Positions 7,486 through 15,397 of a stretch of 43,929 nucleotides of DNA are shown piece by piece (the stretch's first letter is position 1; every line of letters starts with the position of its first letter). Position numbers and translations under genes: made by a program. Origin of the DNA: an uncultured Candidatus Actinomarina sp. (GTDB lineage: Bacteria; Actinomycetota; Acidimicrobiia; Actinomarinales; Actinomarinaceae); contig CABYTP010000007.1 in assembly GCA_902521955.1 (NCBI GenBank), positions 1-43,929 of the forward strand, read 5' to 3'. The notes under the pieces are model-generated. The model searched no databases. It had not been told where the DNA came from and worked only from the letters and a program-made list of their open reading frames with translations.

Positions 7486-8185
7486 ATGTTCTATTCCTTG
7501 ACTTAAATTCTAGTAATACATTATCTAATATGTCTTGATTTACATCAGGCCATAAGGTGTCAATAAAAATTAATTCAGTATAAGCAAGTTGATATAACAA
7601 GAAATTACTTATGCGTTCTTCACCAGCAGTGCGAAGTAAAATATCTGGATATGGAATGTCGGGGTATTGAAAATAACTATAAAAACTATCTTTTATTTCC
7701 TCAATAGATAAAACTTTTTCAAGATTGTTATTGTGCAGGTTCATAATTGCACTGTGGATTTCATTGTGTGAACCATAATTAAAAGCAAAAACTAAATTCA
7801 AATTATTATTATTTTTTGTAATTTCCTCTGTTTCTTTCATTAATATTTTATTTTCATCAGGAATTTTTTGATCACTCAAATCTCCAAGAAATCTAAATTT
7901 CACACCTTTATCATTAAATTCATCTCTTCTTCGAATAAGAATATCCCTATTAAAAAACATTAAGTAATCAACTTCATCAGATGAGCGTAGCCAATTTTCA
8001 GTAGAAAAAGCATAGACTGTAAGCCATTTTATATTATTTGTAATGGCCCAATCAATAGTTCTAGAAAGTGAGTGCTCTCCTTCTGCATGTCCAGAAGTCC
8101 TTGGAAGTTCTTTATTTAAAGCCCATCTTCCATTTCCATCCATAATTATTGCTAGATGTTGAAGTGATTTTTCTTTTTTATTCAT
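7472..8185 (-). CDS. uppS: Undecaprenyl diphosphate synthase (cis-prenyltransferase)
   Basis: 237 residues from ATG 8185. HLAIIMDGNGRWA carries the catalytic Asp of region I. WLTVYAFSTENW and FNYGSHNEI follow, then RTAGEERISNFLLYQ and FIDTLWPD complete the family pattern. It adds isopentenyl units to farnesyl diphosphate, giving the C55 carrier used for peptidoglycan and surface glycans. An upstream in-frame GTG (8221) would add 12 residues, but ATG 8185 has AAAGG at a good distance and matches the family N-terminus. This ATG lies inside the last codons of ybeY (8-nt overlap). Confidence 0.95.
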   Translation of the reverse strand: MNKKEKSLQHLAIIMDGNGRWALNKELPRTSGHAEGEHSLSRTIDWAITNNIKWLTVYAFSTENWLRSSDEVDYLMFFNRDILIRRRDEFNDKGVKFRFLGDLSDQKIPDENKILMKETEEITKNNNNLNLVFAFNYGSHNEIHSAIMNLHNNNLEKVLSIEEIKDSFYSYFQYPDIPYPDILLRTAGEERISNFLLYQLAYTELIFIDTLWPDVNQDILDNVLLEFKSRNRTYGKN

Positions 8186-8618
8186 TCCAAACCTTTTTAA
8201 GTATTTTTTCTTCAATTCCACTTAATTTACTTTGATCATTATGGGAATACCCAATTAAGTGTAACAATCCATGAAGTAAAACTAGCTGATACTCTTCAAC
8301 TAGTTTTTTATCATACCTCATAGCATTTTCTTTTATTAACGTTCTATTAAGAAACAGATCTCCAAGTACTTCATTATGGTTTTTATCAAGCATCTTTATC
8401 TCATTTAAGTTGTTATAAAGTGGAATCGTCAGTACATCTGTTGGATAATTTTTATTAAAATTTTTAAAATTTAATTTTCTTGAAGTTTCTCCAGAAACAG
8501 AATGGATGTACAAAGTAAAGTTATCTGGTATTTTAAAATTGTTTTCAAATTCATTTCTTACAGTATTGAAAGCTTCTTTTTCTAATTTATAAAAATATCC
8601 AAAGTAATCGAATCTCAA
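8178..8618 (-). CDS. ybeY: Endoribonuclease YbeY (16S rRNA maturation)
   Basis: 146 residues. The core motif HGLLHLIGYSH gives the three zinc ligands H116, H120 and H126; the usual form is HGxLHLxGYDH, so the Asp before the last His is Ser here. PTDVLTIPL and LGDLFLN match the substrate-side motifs. YbeY is a metal-dependent RNase acting in 16S 3'-end maturation and ribosome quality control. The start is TTG at 8618 with no strong Shine-Dalgarno, 6 nt after the pgpH stop. Its 3' end overlaps uppS. The recO and era genes commonly found downstream in relatives are not here. Confidence 0.88.
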   Translation of the reverse strand: MRFDYFGYFYKLEKEAFNTVRNEFENNFKIPDNFTLYIHSVSGETSRKLNFKNFNKNYPTDVLTIPLYNNLNEIKMLDKNHNEVLGDLFLNRTLIKENAMRYDKKLVEEYQLVLLHGLLHLIGYSHNDQSKLSGIEEKILKKVWNE

Positions 8619-8624
8619 AATAAA

Positions 8625-10790
8625 TTATTCTTCTTCAGAAATTTCTGGATATAGTACTCTCTGGTGGTACAAGCCTTCAAGACTTTTTTGAAATGAGTCT
8701 TTAATGATACTTAATTCTTCAAATGTTATTGGTGCTTTGCTGAGTTGATCGTCAGCAATTTTTTCATTAAATATTTCTTCGATAACATTTTTAATTTTTT
8801 CATCATCAGCATCTTCAACCATAAAGATAGCTCGGCAAGCAGCTTCCAAAGAATCCGCAAGCATTAAAATTGCAGATTCTTTAGAGGATGGCTTTTGTCC
8901 TAAATGCCTGAAATCTTCTTTTAACACGTCATTATTTTCTAGTTTTTCCTTTTCATAAAAATATCTAATGACTCCATCTCCATGATGTTCAATAATACCT
9001 TTATAAACTATTTCAGGAATTTTAAACCTTTTTGCGAGCTTAACTCCTTCTGTAACATGACTTTTTATAATGTTGGCAGATTCGTAAGGTAATAAATTTT
9101 CGTGAGGGTTTGAATACCCAATTTGATTCTCTACAAACATTGTAGGGTTCTCTGTCTTGCCTAAATCGTGATAATAAGCCATTGCTCTGGCTAATTGGCT
9201 ATTTGCACCGATTTGATTTGCAGCTCTATCTGCTAAAGTACCAACTACAAGAGAGTGATTAAATGTTCCCAAAGCGTTCTCTTCTAGATACCTTAATGCT
9301 GGGTGATTCCTATCTGCTAATTCAGATAATTTAAAATTAGAAGTTAGCCTGAATACACTTTCAATATAAGAAGTTAATGAAAAAGCTGCAAGGTTCGCAA
9401 TTAAAGCACTCAAAAATGAAAATACAAGTATCTGGGTAATATTTGCATCATCTCTTAGAAAAAAATAAACTCCAAAAGCTAACAACGGTTGTGTTAATGA
9501 TATATAGATTATCCTCTCTCTTAATAACGCCCTATCTGTATCTTCAGATAGAAATATAGCGGGAATAATTGTACCCAGAGCTCCAAGTGCAACTAGTCCA
9601 ATATTTCCACCTCCAGCTAGGGCTAAAAGAGAACTTGATAAAGACAGAATTAAAGTGGCTCTTAAATTAAGTAATGTCACAGAAATAATTCCGACAAAAG
9701 AAATTGGAAGTGCATATTGAACAAAATCTAAATCAGACTGTTGAGAGAAGTATGATACACCTCTTAAAAAAAGAGAGGAAACAAGAATTAAAGTAAGCAT
9801 CAGCAACAGTTCATTATCATTTTTCCATATTGAATCTCTTAGTCTCCATAAGAGAACATACAAAATTAAAAAGACTGAAAATATGATTGGGATTGCTGCA
9901 GTTTGAACAGTTCTTGATTCACCTGAAAGATAACCAAATTCGTCCAACGCCTTATACTTAACATCATTTATAATTTGTCCCTCACTTACTACAATTTCAT
10001 CTTTAAAAAATTGGATGTTAACAGCTTCTATACTTTCAGATGCTTTACTTTTTTGATCATTCCATAGTTCTTCCTCAAGTTTTTGATTTGCAATCAAGTT
10101 TTCTGCAACTATCTCTCCAACCATAGCCCGAACACGAGCTTCTGGAACAATAACATAAAGCTCGCTTGGAAGGTTTAAGTTTGGAGGGGTTTGAACAATA
10201 GTCTGCCTTATTTGATTCAGGTTTTCATTATTTATACCGCTAGAAAGTAACCTATTAGCCTGATTTTTTGATTCAAATTCAATTTGTGTAAGAAAGTTAG
10301 ACGAATTGTCTTTATCAATATTTGAAATTTCAACCAAGACTTCAATTGCTGAAGTTGAAATAGTAGAAAATAGAAGTGAAGATTTTATTTTTGAAATTTG
10401 ATCAACTTTGCTTAGGTCTACAATTGTAACGGTTGAACTTGATTCTTCTGGGTTTGATTCATCATCGGTTATGAGGACTTCTTCTGTTCTAGCTTTTATA
10501 ACTGTTAAGAACATTTCAGTTATTCCATCTATTACCTGTATATTCACTTTGGTATCAATCGAATATACAGGTGGTACATTTTCAACTGCTGAATTTCTTA
10601 GTTTTTCAGTTTCACCTTCATCAATAATTGATATAAATCTAGGTGCAGAAAATGTAGCAGGTGAGGCATCCCCAACTTCAATTTTAATAATTTGGTTTTC
10701 GGGAAATAATGAAAAAGAAATAAACCATACTGCGGCAGAAAATAATATTATATATAATATTTTTCTCAAATGTGTAATGTATATATTCAT
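8625..10790 (-). CDS. pgpH: 7TM-HD family c-di-AMP phosphodiesterase (PgpH/YqfF type)
   Basis: 721 residues in the family order: one N-terminal membrane helix (11-28), a large extracellular 7TMR-HDED sensor region (about 35-295), a run of membrane helices (about 298-478), then a cytoplasmic HD domain. HD metal-site residues: H512, H541-D542 (HDLGK), H578, H602-H603 (EHHGDG) and D646 (LADSLEA). Characterised members hydrolyse c-di-AMP to pApA and tune osmotic and K+ balance. The start overlaps the phoH stop by 1 nt. The phoH-pgpH-ybeY order links it by operon to RNA metabolism genes. No c-di-AMP cyclase gene is in the window. Confidence 0.92.
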   Translation of the reverse strand: MNIYITHLRKILYIILFSAAVWFISFSLFPENQIIKIEVGDASPATFSAPRFISIIDEGETEKLRNSAVENVPPVYSIDTKVNIQVIDGITEMFLTVIKARTEEVLITDDESNPEESSSTVTIVDLSKVDQISKIKSSLLFSTISTSAIEVLVEISNIDKDNSSNFLTQIEFESKNQANRLLSSGINNENLNQIRQTIVQTPPNLNLPSELYVIVPEARVRAMVGEIVAENLIANQKLEEELWNDQKSKASESIEAVNIQFFKDEIVVSEGQIINDVKYKALDEFGYLSGESRTVQTAAIPIIFSVFLILYVLLWRLRDSIWKNDNELLLMLTLILVSSLFLRGVSYFSQQSDLDFVQYALPISFVGIISVTLLNLRATLILSLSSSLLALAGGGNIGLVALGALGTIIPAIFLSEDTDRALLRERIIYISLTQPLLAFGVYFFLRDDANITQILVFSFLSALIANLAAFSLTSYIESVFRLTSNFKLSELADRNHPALRYLEENALGTFNHSLVVGTLADRAANQIGANSQLARAMAYYHDLGKTENPTMFVENQIGYSNPHENLLPYESANIIKSHVTEGVKLAKRFKIPEIVYKGIIEHHGDGVIRYFYEKEKLENNDVLKEDFRHLGQKPSSKESAILMLADSLEAACRAIFMVEDADDEKIKNVIEEIFNEKIADDQLSKAPITFEELSIIKDSFQKSLEGLYHQRVLYPEISEEE

Positions 10791-11722
10791 TATTTATCAG
10801 GAAATACTTCTAAAATTTTTGAAACAATCTTATTTCTAACAATATCAGTATTTTGAAATTCTACTACCGAAATTTCATCGATATTTGAAATACTCTTTCT
10901 AGTTTTCTTTAGACCAGAAAAGTCTTTATTTACAAGATCTATTTGAGACTCATCTCCAGTAATTATCATTTTTGAATTTTCACCTAATCTAGTTAAAAAC
11001 ATCTTTATTTGACTAACTTTAGCATTTTGGGCCTCATCTAATATTATGCATGCATCATTTAAAGTTCTACCTCTCATGTAAGCGAGTGGAACAATTTCAA
11101 TATTTCTTTTATCAATAAGATATTGTAAAGTTTCATTTCCAAAAAAATATTCTAAGGAATCGAAAAGTGGAACTAAATATGGATCAATTTTTTGAGATAG
11201 ATCACCCGGTAAGTAACCTAGTCTTTCTCCTGCTTCAACTGCAGGCCTTGTTAAAACAATTTTTTTTATTTGGTCACTAGAATACATTTTTACTGCACTG
11301 GCGACAGCTAAAAAAGTTTTTCCTGTACCAGCAGGTCCAATTCCAAATGTAATAGTAGAGTTTTCAATTGTTTCCAAGTATTTAAGTTGATTAAGGTTTT
11401 TAACTTTAATATTTTTATTATTGTGAATTAAAACATTGCTACTTTTGCTAGATACAGATTTTAGATCATTTTTAATCGATGAAATTAATTTCAAGTCTTC
11501 GATTTCTATTATGTCACCTCTATTGGCAATTAAAAGCATCTGATCAAAGATTTGTAAGATTTCAGATGTTGTTTTTTCATCACCTGATATATAGACAACA
11601 TTTCCCTTTACATTAATTTTTGCTTTTTTAAAATTTGATTTAAGAAATTTTAAATTCTTATCATTTACACCAAAAATATCAATTAGCTCATAATCTAGTG
11701 GAATTATTTTTTCAATATTCAT
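10790..11722 (-). CDS. phoH: PhoH-like ATPase
   Basis: 310 residues. An N-terminal KH-like segment is followed by a P-loop, GPAGTGKT (129-136). Next come LTRPAVEAGERLGYLPGDL, Walker B CIILDEAQNA, and the sensor MIITGDESQIDL. PhoH2/YbeZ-type ATPases are superfamily-1-like and are thought to work with YbeY on RNA; the gene pair phoH-ybeY is widespread. Here pgpH lies between them. Both ends overlap neighbours by 1 nt (HIT gene upstream, pgpH downstream). Confidence 0.95.
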   Translation of the reverse strand: MNIEKIIPLDYELIDIFGVNDKNLKFLKSNFKKAKINVKGNVVYISGDEKTTSEILQIFDQMLLIANRGDIIEIEDLKLISSIKNDLKSVSSKSSNVLIHNNKNIKVKNLNQLKYLETIENSTITFGIGPAGTGKTFLAVASAVKMYSSDQIKKIVLTRPAVEAGERLGYLPGDLSQKIDPYLVPLFDSLEYFFGNETLQYLIDKRNIEIVPLAYMRGRTLNDACIILDEAQNAKVSQIKMFLTRLGENSKMIITGDESQIDLVNKDFSGLKKTRKSISNIDEISVVEFQNTDIVRNKIVSKILEVFPDK

Positions 11723-12063
11723 TAAATATTTTTTAATTTCTCTCCACCAATTAAATGTAAATGAATATGGAATACAGTCTGCATTGCATCATCATTTGTA
11801 TTAAAAAGTAATCTATAACCAGTGCTCTCAATACCTGTTTCATAAGCCAATTGCTTTGCAACCATGATCATTTTTCCAACCAAATTGACATCTATGTCAT
11901 TCAAATCATTTATTGTCGCAATTTTCGTTTTAGGTATAACAAGTATATGAACTCTTGCGACAGGATTAATATCATTAATAGCAAAAATGTCATCATCCTC
12001 ATAAATTATTTCAGACTCAATTTCACCTGATAAAATTAATTCAAATACTGATTTACTACTCAT
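11722..12063 (-). CDS. HIT-family nucleotide hydrolase (HinT-like)
   Basis: 113 residues, the full length of a single-domain HIT protein. The catalytic histidine triad is FHIHLHLIGGEKL, with an N-terminal IIYEDDDIFAINDINP and HILVIPK as in HinT. Such enzymes hydrolyse nucleoside phosphoramidates or aminoacyl-AMP; the physiological substrate is usually unknown. It starts at ATG 12063, 5 nt after rsmE, and overlaps phoH by 1 nt. Confidence 0.93.
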   Translation of the reverse strand: MSSKSVFELILSGEIESEIIYEDDDIFAINDINPVARVHILVIPKTKIATINDLNDIDVNLVGKMIMVAKQLAYETGIESTGYRLLFNTNDDAMQTVFHIHLHLIGGEKLKNI

Positions 12064-12068
12064 TTAAC

Positions 12069-12701
12069 CTACATTGTTAATGATAATGCAGTTACAGCTG
12101 CTGTTTCACTTCTTAAATTAAATTCTGTAAGCATAAATTTAAACTTAAAATTTTTAAGTTCTTCTTTAGACCAGCCGCCTTCAGGACCTATTGCAAAATT
12201 AGTAATTTTTTTATTATTTGTGATTTGTTCACCTGAAATATCAAAGCATGTATCAAATAAATCAAAATCTACATATTTTGAATATATTATATTTGGATAA
12301 AATGGAGATCCTGATTGCTCAATCGCAGAAACTATCCACGAATCAATTTTTTCACTTTTGATATTAATTTTTTGTGTATTATGAGTTTCTCCAATATGTA
12401 AATCTGATACGTTCAATTCAACTAATTTTTCAATTAAGTATCTAAATCTATTTTTTTCCCTTAAGAAAGGAATAAAGACCTTGATATTATTTGGTTTTTG
12501 AAACTCTTTTACATTATCAATTAAAACAAAATCCTCTTTCAGTTTTCCAAACATAATATGGCCTTTACCATTTGATACGTTTATTTCATTATTTTCTCTT
12601 ATTCTTAGAACATTCTTTATATGATGTAATTTTGACTCAGAAAGTTGAATTTTATTATCTTTAATATCAACACCAGGTGTGTAAACAGTTGGAATAAACA
12701 T
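12069..12701 (-). CDS. rsmE: 16S rRNA m3U1498 methyltransferase
   Basis: 210 residues, a little shorter than typical (about 240). The N-terminal PUA-like part has LSESKLHHIKNVLRI. The C-terminal SPOUT knot holds FAIGPEGGWSKEEL and LRSETAAVTALSL, the SAM-binding loops. RsmE methylates U1498 of 16S rRNA in the assembled 30S subunit. ATG 12701 overlaps the lepA stop by 1 nt (TAATG). In many actinobacteria hemW, hrcA and dnaJ lie between lepA and rsmE; here they are absent. Confidence 0.93.
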   Translation of the reverse strand: MFIPTVYTPGVDIKDNKIQLSESKLHHIKNVLRIRENNEINVSNGKGHIMFGKLKEDFVLIDNVKEFQKPNNIKVFIPFLREKNRFRYLIEKLVELNVSDLHIGETHNTQKINIKSEKIDSWIVSAIEQSGSPFYPNIIYSKYVDFDLFDTCFDISGEQITNNKKITNFAIGPEGGWSKEELKNFKFKFMLTEFNLRSETAAVTALSLTM

Positions 12702-14479
12702 TATTGTTTAAGAAAATCCCGAAAAGCTTCCTTAGGAACATTAACATTTCCTATTTGTCTCATCTTTTTCTTACCTTCTTTTTGCTTTTCTAAAAGTTTT
12801 CTCTTTCTAGTAACATCGCCACCATATAATTTTGCAGTAACATCTTTACGTAATGCTTTTATAGTTTCACGAGCAATAATTCTAGATCCTACTGCTGCTT
12901 GAATTGGAATATCAAATTGTTGTCTTGGGATTAACTCTGATAGCTTTTTTACTCTATTTCTACCTATAAATTCTGCATTTTCCTTAGCTAAAATTGAGCT
13001 AAAGGAATCAATAATCTGACCATTTACCAAAATATCTAATTTCGCAAGATTTCCATCTTCAAAATTTAAAATTTCATAATCTAAAGATGCAAACCCCTGA
13101 GAAATAGATTTTAAATTGTCGTAAAATCCTGTAACTAATTCAAGTAAAGGGAGTTTATATTTAATTTTTACCATTGTTGTACTTAAATAATTTATATCTT
13201 CTTGGATTGCTCTCTTCTCATTTAATAGCTGCATAATTGGACCTAAGTACTCTTTAGGAAATAATAAATTTATTTCGCAATACTTCTCTTTTATTTTTTT
13301 TATATCTGTATATTTTTCAATTTCACTCGGGTTTCTTATGATGATTTCCTCATCATTATTTCTTACTAACATGAATTCAACAGATGGCGGTGTGACAATT
13401 AATGAAAGATCAAATTCTCTTTCTAATCGTTCAATAACTATTTCTAGATGCAATAAGCCCAGAAAGCCACATCTAAAACCAAAGCCAAAAGCAGAAGATG
13501 TTTCAGGCTCATAAAAAAAGCTTGCATCGTTAAGTACATACTTATCTAGTGAATCTCTTAATTTTGAATAATCATCTGAATCTGATGGAAAAATACTTGA
13601 AAAAACAGTGGGTTGTGGCTCTTTGTATCCAGAAACTGCAATTGGCTTATCATCTTCATCATCGACTAAAGTATCACCAACTCTAATTTGTGAAAGATCT
13701 TTTGCCCCGGTAATTATATACCCTACTTCACCTGTGTTTAAACTCTTAGTAGGTAAGAAGTCTAAATCAAAATAACCCATCTCAGATGGTTCAAATGAAT
13801 AGCTAGAATTAACTAGCTTTAATTTTTGTCCTAAACGTATTTCATCACCAAAGACTCTCACGGATGCTACAACACCTCTATATGAATCAAAGAAAGAGTC
13901 AAATATTAATGCATTAACACCTTCAGTTTTCTTTTCTGGGGGAGATATAAGATTAGGAATTTCAACTAATAAGTTTTCAACACCCTCTCCCGTTTTTGCT
14001 GATATTTGAAAAATTTCATTTTCCTTAGATCCAATTAAATTAAATATCTGTTTTGTAGCATTTTTGATATCAGCATCTATTGAATCAATTTTATTTAAAA
14101 CTGGAATGATTTCTAATCCTGCTTCTATTGCAGCATATGAATGTGCAAATGTTTGTGCCTGAATTCCCTGTGTAGCGTCTACTAGTAATATAGCTCCATC
14201 ACATGCAATTAGTGCTCTAGAAACTTCATATGAAAAATCAACATGTCCCGGTGTATCAATTAGATTAATTGTTAGATCATTAAACTGAAGTCTAATTGGC
14301 TGGGATTTAATTGTAATTCCTTTCTCTCTTTCTAGATCCATACTGTCAAGAATTTGATCAACATGTTCACCAGGTTTTATTAATCCCGACATTTCAATAA
14401 ACCGATCAGCCAGTGTTGACTTCCCGTGGTCAACATGAGCAATTATTGAAATATTTCTCAGATTTTTATTATGTAACAT
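12701..14479 (-). CDS. lepA: Elongation factor 4 (LepA), ribosome-associated GTPase
   Basis: 592 residues. G1 is AHVDHGKSTL, followed by the G2 region EKGITIKSQPIRL, G3 DTPGHVDFSYEV and G4 NKID. The LepA C-terminal domain ends with KLYGGDVTRKRKLLEKQK and GKKKM, diagnostic of LepA rather than EF-G. LepA acts on the ribosome in translation and 30S biogenesis. I chose ATG 14479; an in-frame TTG at 14488 is possible, and neither has a good Shine-Dalgarno. It is divergent from rpsT across a gap of about 39 nt. Confidence 0.96.
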   Translation of the reverse strand: MLHNKNLRNISIIAHVDHGKSTLADRFIEMSGLIKPGEHVDQILDSMDLEREKGITIKSQPIRLQFNDLTINLIDTPGHVDFSYEVSRALIACDGAILLVDATQGIQAQTFAHSYAAIEAGLEIIPVLNKIDSIDADIKNATKQIFNLIGSKENEIFQISAKTGEGVENLLVEIPNLISPPEKKTEGVNALIFDSFFDSYRGVVASVRVFGDEIRLGQKLKLVNSSYSFEPSEMGYFDLDFLPTKSLNTGEVGYIITGAKDLSQIRVGDTLVDDEDDKPIAVSGYKEPQPTVFSSIFPSDSDDYSKLRDSLDKYVLNDASFFYEPETSSAFGFGFRCGFLGLLHLEIVIERLEREFDLSLIVTPPSVEFMLVRNNDEEIIIRNPSEIEKYTDIKKIKEKYCEINLLFPKEYLGPIMQLLNEKRAIQEDINYLSTTMVKIKYKLPLLELVTGFYDNLKSISQGFASLDYEILNFEDGNLAKLDILVNGQIIDSFSSILAKENAEFIGRNRVKKLSELIPRQQFDIPIQAAVGSRIIARETIKALRKDVTAKLYGGDVTRKRKLLEKQKEGKKKMRQIGNVNVPKEAFRDFLKQ

Positions 14480-14518
14480 ATTTATCAAGTTAATATCTTA
14501 TATACTGAAAGGTTTTAC
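14480..14518. promoter_or_regulatory. Divergent promoter region between lepA and rpsT
   Basis: 39 nt between divergent starts. On the plus strand TAATAT (14491-14496) and TATACT (14501-14506) are -10-like boxes. GAAAGG (14507-14512) is a Shine-Dalgarno 6 nt before the rpsT ATG; using TAATAT would keep it in the transcript, whereas TATACT would probably exclude it. The minus-strand region is AT-rich without a clear box. Any -35 elements must lie inside the first codons of the opposite gene. Confidence 0.35.
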
Positions 14519-14749
14519 ATGGCAAATATTAATTCACAAAAGAAAAGAATTCGACAAGATTCTAAAAGAAATGTTAGAAACAAATCATTAAAAAGTGAGT
14601 TAAAAACTACTTTGAAAGTTCTAGAAGATGAACAGATTACACCAGAATCAAAAAATAAAGCTTTGAAATCCTTAGATATCGCTTATTCAAAAGGTATTAT
14701 CAACAAAAAGTTTAGAGATAGGAATAAGTCAAGAATATCAAACCTGTAA
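14519..14749 (+). CDS. rpsT: 30S ribosomal protein S20
   Basis: 76 residues, rich in Lys and Arg. The N-terminus MANINSQKKRIRQDSKRNVR is the S20 pattern and IDIAYSKGI-like sequence follows (LDIAYSKGIINK). S20 binds 16S rRNA early in 30S assembly. It is about ten residues shorter than many homologues. ATG 14519 has GAAAGG 6 nt upstream. It is the only ribosomal protein gene on plus here, lies between divergent lepA and convergent holA, and its stop region overlaps holA by 12 nt. Confidence 0.95.
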   Translation: MANINSQKKRIRQDSKRNVRNKSLKSELKTTLKVLEDEQITPESKNKALKSLDIAYSKGIINKKFRDRNKSRISNL

Positions 14750-15397
14750 TTTTTGTTTTATAGCAATTATGAACCGTTTTGAATTCTCTTGATTGTAATT
14801 AGACTTTAACATCTTTTCTTCTATTTTATAAATTAAATTAATTGCTTCATCAATTTTACTTTCATCAAGTTTATTTAAAAGATTATTTGCTTTTTCATAT
14901 TTATAATCCATTTTTTCATTTAATATTTCAGATATATCATCCGTGTTAGCGTTAATTAGTAACTTAAGCCTGAAGATTTCTTTAGAAAAAAAATTAAAAA
15001 AGCTTCTAAAGTTCCTTTCTCTATCAGAGAAGTAAATTAAGAGGTCCGAATCTAAATTTTTGCTTTTATTGAATATTATATTTGATAAGTCCCATGGAAA
15101 TTTTTCTTTTGCTTTAGAAGTATTATGTACAACAGTTAAGTTATCAATATCTTGAAATTTTTGAAGATTTGACTTCTTAATTTGAAAAATATATTTTAAT
15201 GAAAAATCATATTCATAGTCTTGAAGATTTTTATAGGTAAAATATGCATCATTGATAAATTTATAGAAATTATCATCGAACAACAAACTTTGATTATTGA
15301 AATTAAGATTCCCTTTGGACACTTTTTTGTATTGTAAGTCTAAATCTAAACTTTCTAAATTATCTATGAGGGTATCTGTGACAATTAAATAGGTCAT
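14738..15397 (-). CDS. holA: Probable DNA polymerase III delta subunit (HolA-like, short)
   Basis: 219 residues against about 320-340 for typical HolA. The call rests mainly on position: leuS, this gene and rpsT-lepA match the actinobacterial neighbourhood where holA sits beside rpsT. Weak sequence support comes from KFPWDLSNIIFNKSK (compare the HolA clamp-loader helix with its conserved Trp) and a C-terminal helix ending in LIYKIEEKMLKSNY, like the family YEAE-x-x-LK-x-G region. The N-terminal AAA+ fold looks eroded or missing. HolA is the clamp-loader subunit that opens the beta clamp. It starts at 15397, overlaps the leuS stop by 1 nt, and its 3' end overlaps rpsT by 12 nt. Confidence 0.5.
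   Translation of the reverse strand: MTYLIVTDTLIDNLESLDLDLQYKKVSKGNLNFNNQSLLFDDNFYKFINDAYFTYKNLQDYEYDFSLKYIFQIKKSNLQKFQDIDNLTVVHNTSKAKEKFPWDLSNIIFNKSKNLDSDLLIYFSDRERNFRSFFNFFSKEIFRLKLLINANTDDISEILNEKMDYKYEKANNLLNKLDESKIDEAINLIYKIEEKMLKSNYNQENSKRFIIAIKQKLQV

Noticed and set aside
10408-10839. 143-codon open frame on plus, opposite the N-terminus of pgpH
   Set aside because: Antisense to a well-supported gene, no recognisable domain, no Shine-Dalgarno.
14738-15397. holA as a frameshifted pseudogene
   Set aside because: The frame is intact and joined by 1-nt overlap to leuS. No out-of-frame HolA remnant was recognised on either side.
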